From Alphaproteobacteria bacterium (GTDB taxonomy: Bacteria > Planctomycetota > Phycisphaerae > UBA1845): a DNA stretch of 64,000 nt. The notes below the pieces were generated by a model. The model saw only the letters and a list, made by a program, of their open reading frames with translations, made no database searches and was not told the DNA's origin. This document shows positions 28,003 through 35,636 of the stretch, piece after piece. The stretch is taken from NCBI GenBank assembly GCA_028285105.1, contig JANQQE010000021.1, forward strand, positions 602,242 through 666,241. Reading direction: 5' to 3'. The stretch's first letter is position 1, and each line of letters starts with the position of its first letter. Position numbers and translations under genes: made by a program.

Positions 28003-28269
28003 CGGTGCTTTCTTTGCTCCTATGATAACTTGCAACCCACCGGAACTGTTTCAGCGGGGGCCGACAAGTATAGCGATTCGCCTGTCGGTGTCCTAGAGCG
28101 CTTATGGTGACGCAAACGCCTATGACACATAAACCCGTTGCGGGATTGCAGATAGTTTGGTATTTGCGATAGTGCGGTATCGCCCACTAAACTGGGTGAA
28201 ATTCGCACCCGCCTGCTGTAGATTTACGAGGGTTCGCGAAGCAAATTGTGAGAGACGTTTCGCGTTAGG

Positions 28270-29694
28270 ATGAGTGAAGGCATGGCTGCAAGGACTTTGG
28301 GAATCATCGTGGGTGGAGGACCGGCACCGGGTATCAATGGTGTCATCGGTGCGGCGTCTATCAATGCCATCAACCATGGTTTTGACGTGCGCGGAATCTA
28401 CGATGGTTTTCGTTGGCTGACGTCGAATCAATTCGACGTTGGCAAGCACAGTGTCGCCCTCAGCATTCCCGACGTTGCCCGCATTCACTTTGAAGGCGGT
28501 TCGATTCTGCGAACGTCACGCACCAGTCTGCTCGACAAATCCACGGTCAACGAATCGTCGAAAGTGATTGCCGATCCGGATTGCGTCAAGAATGTTCTCG
28601 CCAATCTCGAAAAGCTTGGCATCACTCATTTGATGACCATTGGTGGTGACGATACAGCCCTCAGCGCGCGTTTTCTGGCTGAGGCTTCGCAAGGCAATCT
28701 TCGCGTCGCCCATGTCCCCAAAACGATCGACAACGACCTTCCACTTCCGAGCGATCTGCCCACATTTGGATTTAACACCGCGAGGCATTTGGGGTCGATG
28801 TTGGTGGCAAACTTGATGGAAGATTCCCGCACGACGTCGCGGTGGTACTTTGTGGTGGCGATGGGGCGAAATGCGGGCTTTCTGGCGTATGAAATCGGCA
28901 AAGCGGCTGGTGCAACGCTCAGTGTGATTCCGGAAGAGTTGCCCGAAGATGCCACGGTGTGCGACGTCGTGGATATTTTGGAAGCGGCGATTCTCAAGCG
29001 GCGGGCGATGGGGCGGCCCGACGGTGTGGCTGTGATTGCAGAAGGGGTTGCGTTTAAGTTTGGCGACGTTGAAGAATTGAAGAAGATCCTCGGGCGCGAC
29101 GTACCGGTCGATGCAGCCGGTCATCCGCGATTGGCTGAGTTTCCGCTGGATCAGATTCTAAAAGATGAGGTTAAGAAGCGGTTCGAAGCGCGGGGCGATG
29201 CGATTACGATCGTTTCGGAAACGCTTGGGTATGAATTGCGTTGCGCACGACCCACGCCGTTTGACATGGCCTATTGTCGCGACCTTGGGTTTGGGGCGGT
29301 GTCGCTTTTGTTGGAAGACGAAAGGACGAATTCCGGGGTGATGGTGGCTGTCCAGGGCGGTGACTTGAAAGCCGTTCCATTTGCAGACATGATCGATCCG
29401 GTTACCAATCGCACGCAGGTTCGCCAGGTGGATTTGTCGTCAACACCATATCGGGTTGCGCGATCGTACATGATTCGGTTGGAACAGGGAGACTTCGATT
29501 CACCCGAATCGCTGGCAGCCATCGCCGAGCAAGCCGGAATGTCCTCCGAGGACTTTGCGAAGAAGTATCGCTCGGTAGTAGATAACGCGGGGCTGAAACT
29601 CAAGACTTCGATCGCCCACAGTCAGGTGATCAATGTGGTCGATGAACCGATTGAATCGCACCGGCCCGACTCGTCTTCGCTGCTGCCGATGTGA
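28270..29694 (+). CDS. Phosphofructokinase, probably PPi-dependent
   Basis: A 474-residue PFK of the long group. The active-site pair that separates PPi from ATP users is readable: GGDD at residues 125-128 (ATP enzymes have GGDG) and PKTIDND at 150-156 with Lys151 (ATP enzymes have PGTIDND). Both point to pyrophosphate as phosphoryl donor and a reversible reaction. The start is ATG 28270; an alternative ATG follows at 28282. Its 3' end overlaps the convergent membrane-protein gene by 73 nt. Confidence 0.93.
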   Translation: MSEGMAARTLGIIVGGGPAPGINGVIGAASINAINHGFDVRGIYDGFRWLTSNQFDVGKHSVALSIPDVARIHFEGGSILRTSRTSLLDKSTVNESSKVIADPDCVKNVLANLEKLGITHLMTIGGDDTALSARFLAEASQGNLRVAHVPKTIDNDLPLPSDLPTFGFNTARHLGSMLVANLMEDSRTTSRWYFVVAMGRNAGFLAYEIGKAAGATLSVIPEELPEDATVCDVVDILEAAILKRRAMGRPDGVAVIAEGVAFKFGDVEELKKILGRDVPVDAAGHPRLAEFPLDQILKDEVKKRFEARGDAITIVSETLGYELRCARPTPFDMAYCRDLGFGAVSLLLEDERTNSGVMVAVQGGDLKAVPFADMIDPVTNRTQVRQVDLSSTPYRVARSYMIRLEQGDFDSPESLAAIAEQAGMSSEDFAKKYRSVVDNAGLKLKTSIAHSQVINVVDEPIESHRPDSSSLLPM

Positions 29695-30371
29695 CCCAAG
29701 CCTGCTTTCGGTTTATTCTCAGCGCGTTGGTAGCGTCGCAAGAGACAAACCAAACCGCAAGCCGGTACGAACATCACCAACGTCACGAAGGCGTTTAGCC
29801 CAAGTAGATAAAATGGCCCATTGCTGTTGCGGTTGGCCCAATCCCAGAACCAGTGTTCCCACGAAATCCGTACGCCGAATGCATAGTTGATGTTGTCGCC
29901 TGGTGTTGTTATTGCACGACAGGCGCAGGTCACCAATAGATACGTTCCAACGGCGACAAGCAACGCTTCAACGGGATTGGTTGGTCGGCGCATCACGGCG
30001 ACCAATAGAATGGGCAGCAAGAAGAAGTGATGGGCCGTCGCGATCCAGACCAGCGCATCAGCCGAGGTCAGGTACGTCGCGATACCCATTGGAAAGTGAC
30101 CGCCGATCATCCATGCGATGCAGTCATAAAGCCACAAACTGTGCAGGACGAGTAACTCGATGAAGGCGGCGGTGACGAGTACCGGTTTCGCCGAGAGAAA
30201 TCCGATGGCGGCGGTCAGCAAGCCGACATGCGACATCCACAGAATGTCGCTGGGATGACCAATCTTAAATTTGATGAATACGACGACGCAGAAGTGAACC
30301 AGCAATGCCATTCCCAGCAACCGACCGGAACGATCGTTTTCTGGCGAAAAGCAGTTCTGCGAATCGGTCAC
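29622..30371 (-). CDS. Multi-pass membrane protein of unknown function
   Basis: A 249-residue protein with about six hydrophobic helices and conserved-looking histidines and tryptophans (ATAHHFFLLP, SWEHWFWDWANRN). It resembles small bacterial integral membrane proteins of the YwaF type, but I hold the family name with low confidence. The start is GTG at 30371, overlapping the stop of the prepilin gene (GTGA), so translation is coupled to it. The last 73 nt lie inside the end of the PPi-PFK gene on the other strand; the C-terminal tail there is hydrophilic. Confidence 0.75.
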   Translation of the reverse strand: MTDSQNCFSPENDRSGRLLGMALLVHFCVVVFIKFKIGHPSDILWMSHVGLLTAAIGFLSAKPVLVTAAFIELLVLHSLWLYDCIAWMIGGHFPMGIATYLTSADALVWIATAHHFFLLPILLVAVMRRPTNPVEALLVAVGTYLLVTCACRAITTPGDNINYAFGVRISWEHWFWDWANRNSNGPFYLLGLNAFVTLVMFVPACGLVCLLRRYQRAENKPKAGLGHIGSSEDESGRCDSIGSSTTLIT

Positions 30372-30871
30372 GACCCACCGCCTCCACCGTAGTTACCCAG
30401 GGCTGACTCATTCGATTCGTTGACTTCATTGTAGAAAGTCAAGGTAGCGTTAGATGTGCCCTGGTCTGCGACGCGCGCCCGAAACGTTCCCTCGGTTGGG
30501 TTGTACCAGAATGCTCCGCCCATCCCGGCTTTTAGCACCTTGTTTGTAGGGTGCATCTTGCCTGCGGCGCTTTCGACCTCGACACTTGTAATCCCAAACG
30601 TATTTTCTGGATGCTTAGGATCTTGACCGCCAACGAACCACGTCGTGGCGATCGTGGTTGGGTATTCGCTGGTTGGTGACTTCTGCCGCTCCAGGTCGAT
30701 TCGATCCTTGATGACATCGATCGTTGTCTGGAGTGTCGACCGATTCGATTCCTGGGATGCGCTTGAAAACTGTGGGACGACGATTGCCGCAAGAATACCG
30801 AGTACAATCACGACGATCAGAATTTCGACGAGAGTGAAAGCCTTGAGATGATTTGAATTGTTGGATCGCAT
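30368..30871 (-). CDS. Type II secretion/type IV pilin-like protein with prepilin signal
   Basis: A 167-residue protein with a class III prepilin leader: a short basic start, then KAFTLVEILIVVIVLGILAA, where Glu5 of the mature part and the hydrophobic helix are typical. The residue before the cut is Ala rather than the usual Gly. The rest is a globular pseudopilin-like domain ending in a glycine tail. The frame is open to 30892 (TTG), but the ATG at 30871 is preferred. It is likely an exported pseudopilin; no assembly ATPase or platform gene is nearby. Confidence 0.85.
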   Translation of the reverse strand: MRSNNSNHLKAFTLVEILIVVIVLGILAAIVVPQFSSASQESNRSTLQTTIDVIKDRIDLERQKSPTSEYPTTIATTWFVGGQDPKHPENTFGITSVEVESAAGKMHPTNKVLKAGMGGAFWYNPTEGTFRARVADQGTSNATLTFYNEVNESNESALGNYGGGGGS

Positions 30872-31027
30872 CAACGTTCGCTGCCTGTTCAATCGACTAA
30901 GAATACTCGTTACTGTATCGGCATGGGGATTCTACCTTAGTAGTACGATTCGACGGACTGTGCAGCGAAACGTGTCCGATAATCGCGAAGTTGGGTGTTG
31001 GCGAATATCGGAACTGCTTTGGCGCGC

Positions 31028-31073
31028 AAAAAAGACGGCTCCGAACGAAAAGCTGTGGTCGTTCAGAACCGTC
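31028..31073 (-). terminator. Rho-independent terminator of the parA-type gene
   Basis: On the minus strand a 15-bp stem (31073-31059 with 31048-31034) closes with two G-U pairs and a 10-nt loop and is followed by six T (31033-31028). It lies about 95 nt beyond the stop of the ParA fusion gene and ahead of the prepilin gene's own upstream region. Confidence 0.85.
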
Positions 31074-31167
31074 ACACCTGAAGGAGGAATTTGATTTTAC
31101 CGTCGTCCGATTGACCGTTTGAACTCGGTGGCTCAGTCAACGTGATGGGCATCGCCTATGTCTGTCA

Positions 31168-32565
31168 TCAAGCCGAAGTCGGGTTGGCCCGTGCCTGCAT
31201 CGGCGAACGATCGCCAACGTTGACGATCGAATTCCACTCGCCATATTGATTCGTTTCGATTTCCGGGTTCGACTTGTCGTGTGACCATCGGCCATCTACG
31301 ACGACCCGGTATCGATAGCGTCCGGGATCGAGTTTGAGAAGGACTTCAAAGTCCTTTCCGACCTTTTTCATTGGCGTGGTGTGCGGCATCCAATCGTTGA
31401 AGTCGCCTGCCAATTGTACTTCGTGCGAGTCATCGCCATGGTGCCTGAAAAGAATCCCTTCAGGTGTCTGCATGACGCCGTAAATGCTTTCGATCTTGCG
31501 ATCGATTTCCTCCGACGTTGATGGCTTGGTAGGTTGAGCGATGGTCTTCGATGACGGGCTGTTCGCTGCTGTTGCCGATTGAACGGTTGGTGCCTTGTTC
31601 AAATTTGAAGGTGTCGTCGGTGCCGGATCGGATGACTTTGCTTTTGTGTCAGTTTCGTGCTTATTCTGAGACGTCTGGTTTATTTCGTTTTTCTTCTCGC
31701 CTTCTTTGATCAGACTTGCCGTCGTTGCGAGCAATTGATCGGCTTCTTCAGCCATCCGCTCGGCTTGGGCGAGGATGGTTTCTGCTGGCGTATTGGTGGA
31801 TTCCGCCGACATCATCTCGCGCGAGAGCTTCAAGAAGTCGCGGGCGCCCATGCTGTTCGGCGCAAATTCGGTGATGGGCTGACCATAACTGGCACCCTCT
31901 TTGAGCTTCGTATTGAAGTTGATGATCGTGTCGAACATAACAGTGCCGAATCGCTTGCGAAGCTCTGCCAGGATTTCGCGGGCGAGTTTGGTGCGAATGT
32001 CGTACTGGTTGGCCAGCACGCGAACGTTTCGCGAAGTATTCTGCTGACGTTCAATGTCGTGAATGGTTTGAAGTTGCTGCGTCAAACCGTGCAGCGCGAA
32101 GTAACCGGTATCGACCGGAATAATGATGTCGTCTGCCGCATGGATGGCGTTGCGCGTTAACAAGCCGACGTGCGGTGGGCAATCGATGATGATGTAGTCG
32201 TACTTGTTATCGACGCTCTTGAGCATATCGCGCAGCAGCGTGTCGGGGATGTTCTTGCTGGTAAACGATAGCTCGATCCTGGACAGGTCCAATCGTGAAG
32301 GGGCAAGATCGAAATTCGGCGTGATCTGCCAGCGGATGCGTTCAATGTCGATCGACTCGCCCTTGTGCTGACCGAGCAGGCAATCGAGTACGCTCAAATC
32401 AATCTGATCTTCAGGGACCGCAAGCCCCAGCGCGCAGTGACCTTGTGGGTCCATATCGACGAGCAGAACTCTACGCCCTTCGCGGGCAAGCATGGCCGAC
32501 AAGTTAATGGCGATGGTGGTCTTGCCACATCCGCCCTTTTGGTTCGCAACGGCAATCGTTCTCAT
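31168..32565 (-). CDS. ParA/Soj-type ATPase fused to a glycogen-binding (AMPK1_CBM) domain
   Basis: A 465-residue protein. Residues 1-270 are a complete ParA-type ATPase: deviant Walker A KGGCGKTT (10-17), DMDPQGHCALGL, and IIDCPPHVG. A Lys/Ser/Thr/Pro-rich linker (about 275-365) leads to a C-terminal early-set carbohydrate-binding domain at 381-450 (VQLAGDFNDWMPHTTPM, YRYRVVVDGRW), as in AMPK beta and glycogen-branching enzymes. The ATG at 32565 gives the normal ParA start; upstream codons are probably not used. No parB or parS was seen, so this is an orphan positioning ATPase, perhaps for glycogen granules (inference). Confidence 0.9.
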   Translation of the reverse strand: MRTIAVANQKGGCGKTTIAINLSAMLAREGRRVLLVDMDPQGHCALGLAVPEDQIDLSVLDCLLGQHKGESIDIERIRWQITPNFDLAPSRLDLSRIELSFTSKNIPDTLLRDMLKSVDNKYDYIIIDCPPHVGLLTRNAIHAADDIIIPVDTGYFALHGLTQQLQTIHDIERQQNTSRNVRVLANQYDIRTKLAREILAELRKRFGTVMFDTIINFNTKLKEGASYGQPITEFAPNSMGARDFLKLSREMMSAESTNTPAETILAQAERMAEEADQLLATTASLIKEGEKKNEINQTSQNKHETDTKAKSSDPAPTTPSNLNKAPTVQSATAANSPSSKTIAQPTKPSTSEEIDRKIESIYGVMQTPEGILFRHHGDDSHEVQLAGDFNDWMPHTTPMKKVGKDFEVLLKLDPGRYRYRVVVDGRWSHDKSNPEIETNQYGEWNSIVNVGDRSPMQARANPTSA

Positions 32566-33069
32566 GGGTGACTGAGGCTTTTGGCCATCCGTAGCGAGGC
32601 GAGTGTTGTATTCAGAGATGTCGGTAGGCTCGCCTCCTGCTGCCCGCCGATGCATCTTCGCCTGAGTCCTCTTCGCACGGGGCTGGGATTCTTACCGGAC
32701 CCTTACGAATTGACCGGACCCATGCGAATTGAATTGTGTGGGGTTTCTGTACTGAAACCGCTAGACATGCCCACAGGGATATTATCGGTTCCCAGTGTTG
32801 GCAGACTACACTTTAAGCTTCAAAACACCGTTTGCAAGCCTATTATCGGGCTTTCGCAACCGCGAATGTTTTCACATGTCTAGTGCGCGGTCCGAACTCT
32901 GTGCCGATCATCCGTGCCAACCCGTCGGTTGGATGTTCATTGACGTCGACCGATTGCCGATTTCACAGCGGTGGGCATGGCACTATGTCGCTACGCCCAT
33001 CGTAAATTTGTGGTAGCGGATTGTCGCCTTGGACACCGCACGCGATTCATGCATTCAACAGGTGTCACG
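32566..33069. promoter_or_regulatory. Divergent intergenic region with a 19-bp tandem repeat
   Basis: About 500 nt separate the ParA fusion gene from the secreted-protein gene. Two adjacent 19-nt copies of CCGGACCC(T/A)T(A/G)CGAATTGA occupy 32695-32732, differing at two positions. They may be operator sites. No credible ORF was found here. Confidence 0.45.
32695..32732. repeat. Tandem direct repeat, 2 x 19 bp
   Basis: Copies at 32695-32713 and 32714-32732 share 17 of 19 bases and lie between two divergent genes. Their placement suggests a regulator binding site; this is not shown by anything else. Confidence 0.7.
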
Positions 33070-34251
33070 ATGTACAAACCCATTTGTACTCGCAACGTGT
33101 TCGGTCGCAGCCGACTTGCTCTCGCTTGCATATGTTCGCTGACCTTGACGGGCGCATGTTTCAACAATGGGCCCAGCGCATCGAGTCGCGCGGTTTCGGC
33201 ATTTCGAATCGAAAATGCGACGGCCAGTCCGGTTCAAATCATGGTTGAAGTCCTCGACGCGGAAGGGAATCTCCTCGACGTCGGCGGGGTGTTTGGCCCG
33301 GTCGAAATTCCAGTGGTGACCGTGTCGCCCGGAAGCGTTTCATTCTCGACGTTGCAACCGGTGGGGGCAGCAGCGGCGGCATTGGGTGGTTCAACAGGTG
33401 GCGATCTCGATGGCGAAGACACAGCCGGGTCACCTTTGGCGATCGGGGCGCAGGCCAATGTGCGCGTTCCCGGTTTTTCGATCAGCGAAGGTTTTCTAGC
33501 ATGCGGCGAAGCGATTCGGATCACCGGTCAGATCGAATCGAGCGAAGCACAAGTTAGCTTTTCCGGCGACGGCACGGGAACGTTCGGATTCGACGAAGGC
33601 AGCGTAGGCGATTCGGGCGAGCGCTTCCTGGTGCGCACGATTCATTTTGGATGTGGCGACAGTGTCGTCATTCGTGTCGATTCCGATGGCGAGGGCGTGA
33701 GCGGCGAGTCGAGTCAACTCGCAAGGGGCGAGCTAGCGATCGTAGCCCCCGGGTTGGCTTCGCCATTCGATCCGATCGTCGATCCAGGTAACAGCGACAG
33801 CGGTGACGACGACATGCCACCGGTTTCAACCGATGTGACGATTCAAATCGCCAACCAAGGCGGTGTGATTTCGACATCGGTTGTGACGCTTAACAATGGT
33901 GTCGATGAGCAGACGTTTACCGTCACCGTTCCGCCCGGCGCGCAATCCGAAGGTGTGTTCGATTGCGGCACGCAGTTCACCTTGTCAGCCACCTACCCCA
34001 ACCCTGAAACGCCGGAAGACTTGGAGTCCGAAGCGCTGGTGATCCTGTCAGGCGATGGTACGGGTTCACCAGGTTTCGACGAGGTGAGCGTGTCGCGCGA
34101 AGGCCAGCGCATCCTGGTCGTAGGCACCCACGTCAACTGCGGCGACACGATCCTGGTGACGCTAGACGACGATGTCGAACCGATCGGTTTCCAGGGCATC
34201 GGCGTACTCAGCGGAACCGTCGAGGTGATCCCGGGCGGGCAAGCGAACTAG
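33070..34251 (+). CDS. Secreted or lipid-anchored protein with a duplicated beta-rich module
   Basis: A 393-residue protein. A signal peptide covers the first ~28 residues and ends in LTLTGACFNNG, a possible but non-standard lipobox. The mature part has two related modules, each with a cysteine-rich opening (ACGEAIRITG; DCGTQFTLSA), the shared core SGDGTG(T/S)xGFDExSV, and a close in FGCGDSVVI or VNCGDTILV. I do not recognise the family. An in-frame ATG at 33049 is possible. It is the last intact core gene before the tRNA fragment that marks the island edge. Confidence 0.72.
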   Translation: MYKPICTRNVFGRSRLALACICSLTLTGACFNNGPSASSRAVSAFRIENATASPVQIMVEVLDAEGNLLDVGGVFGPVEIPVVTVSPGSVSFSTLQPVGAAAAALGGSTGGDLDGEDTAGSPLAIGAQANVRVPGFSISEGFLACGEAIRITGQIESSEAQVSFSGDGTGTFGFDEGSVGDSGERFLVRTIHFGCGDSVVIRVDSDGEGVSGESSQLARGELAIVAPGLASPFDPIVDPGNSDSGDDDMPPVSTDVTIQIANQGGVISTSVVTLNNGVDEQTFTVTVPPGAQSEGVFDCGTQFTLSATYPNPETPEDLESEALVILSGDGTGSPGFDEVSVSREGQRILVVGTHVNCGDTILVTLDDDVEPIGFQGIGVLSGTVEVIPGGQAN

Positions 34252-34273
34252 CCATCAATCATGCAGGGCCCTA

Positions 34274-34317
34274 AGCGGGCGATCGGATTCGAACCGACGA
34301 CGTCCAGCTTGGGAAGC
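34274..34317 (-). tRNA. 3' fragment of tRNA-Gly (anticodon CCC), probable attachment site
   Basis: Read on the minus strand, the sequence gives the 3' side of the anticodon stem-loop (loop TTCCCAA, stem GCTGG), variable loop ACGTC, T-arm GTCGG-TTCGAAT-CCGAT, acceptor strand CGCCCGC and discriminator T. The matching 5' acceptor GCGGGCG, the D-arm and a fully pairing 5' anticodon strand are absent to the right. So this is a truncated copy and not a working tRNA. Such 3' fragments are left when an integrase recombines into a tRNA gene; the intact gene should lie at the far end of the element. Confidence 0.82.
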
Positions 34318-35636
34318 AGATCCAAATTCTAGCCGAAAAGCTCAGAACGCCTTTGATTTCAATATCTTAGCGTGATGGGTGGTTTTGGCAAATCGTCGCA
34401 TTCTGGCTCGTCTTAACGCGAAATGTGGTAGTATTACCACATTTGTGCCAGAAATTGGCACCTCGTGCACTCCCGTTTGTCAAGATCTTCTTCCGGATGG
34501 TTGATTCAAGGTCTGTAGCCCGCGAATTGGTCAACGTAGCCCTGTAGTAGCTAGAACCAATTCCGTTTCGGATCAATCAAAGAACAGAATCGTCGTAGCC
34601 GGCATCGGTTAGGGCCACGACGTAGTTACGTAATCGCTGGAGGTGGGCAAAGTCGCGCCGGTCAGGTCGCCGTCAACGTCGACGAAAGTAGGCCATTAGC
34701 CCCACGCAAATGCGGTTTCGAGCAGTCCAAGTGCGGGTCGAAACAACAAATGCAGTCGAATGGTGGACCAGGATCAACGTGTTCGAGTAATGTCGGAATA
34801 GGTCGAAACCCATACCGTTGTAACTATGTAGCCAAAGCCAATTCTATTCAAGGCGTACGCCAACCTCGATTGGTTCCTCCACCGCGTCGAGGTCGTTATC
34901 ATCACCCGCAGGCGATATCGGCTAAAAAGAAAGAATTCACAAGGGCTAGAAGGCCAACACGAAAAGCAATCCACCGACCAAATTCAGGCGAAAGGCAAAA
35001 TAGGTTGCATGGAAGAGGCCTCATGAGGTATAAAATGTACAGAACTCATTGGACGTTCTCACGGTGCTCGGTGACAACAAAACGCTGTTAACCGCGTCAA
35101 GGAAAGGGCTACACATAGACAACCGGCATACGGTCCATTGCCGTTGAGCAGAAAGCTAACTTGTTAGAGCCGATCGGGATCGTCCCCGGCACACGATTAG
35201 TCTTGCGCGAGGCGCTCTGCTTGGGCTAAATCGCCCTAACATCTTCCAGATAGAGGCGTTGGCTATGGCGAAACCCACTACACCAGCAGCCTCAAGAACG
35301 CCCTTGTCGGGGCACCGATTTCAATTGAAGTTAGCAGATCCGCAGATCGATGACGAGAGGCCAAGTTAACTCAATGTGTTCAATCGCTACGACCGCGCGG
35401 CAGGAGAGGCCGCCGCAACTCGAGCTAGGTTGGCTTGACCTGATTAACGGCTGATTTCGCCCAACGGATTTGGCCAAAACGCGCGCAAAGCCAATATAGG
35501 CTAACTTTGGATATGATACTGTGATGGGAGCTCACCTGCGGTGGCGTTTGGTGGAGTACCATCAGGATGAAGGAAGGCGAGCTGATGCTTGTTAGGCCAA
35601 TGGGACGACTCGATTAGATTTCTTTGGCGTCTTAGC
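34318..35636. other. Gene-poor left end of the island
   Basis: About 1.3 kb with no ORF that looks protein-like in any frame; the longest frames (69 and 113 codons) have no start context or recognisable composition. Short stretches look like decayed coding sequence but none could be assigned. A TATGAT hexamer at 35512-35517 could serve as -10 box for the operon starting at 35637, but no -35 partner is clear. Confidence 0.5.

Noticed and set aside
34260..34345. Complete tRNA-Gly gene
   Set aside because: The 3' half folds well, but the 5' acceptor strand, D-arm and a fully matching 5' anticodon strand are not present, so it is only a fragment.
35265..35369. Small 34-codon ORF starting MAKPTTPAASRTPL
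   Set aside because: No ribosome site, no match and unclear context in a gene-poor region; not enough to call a gene.
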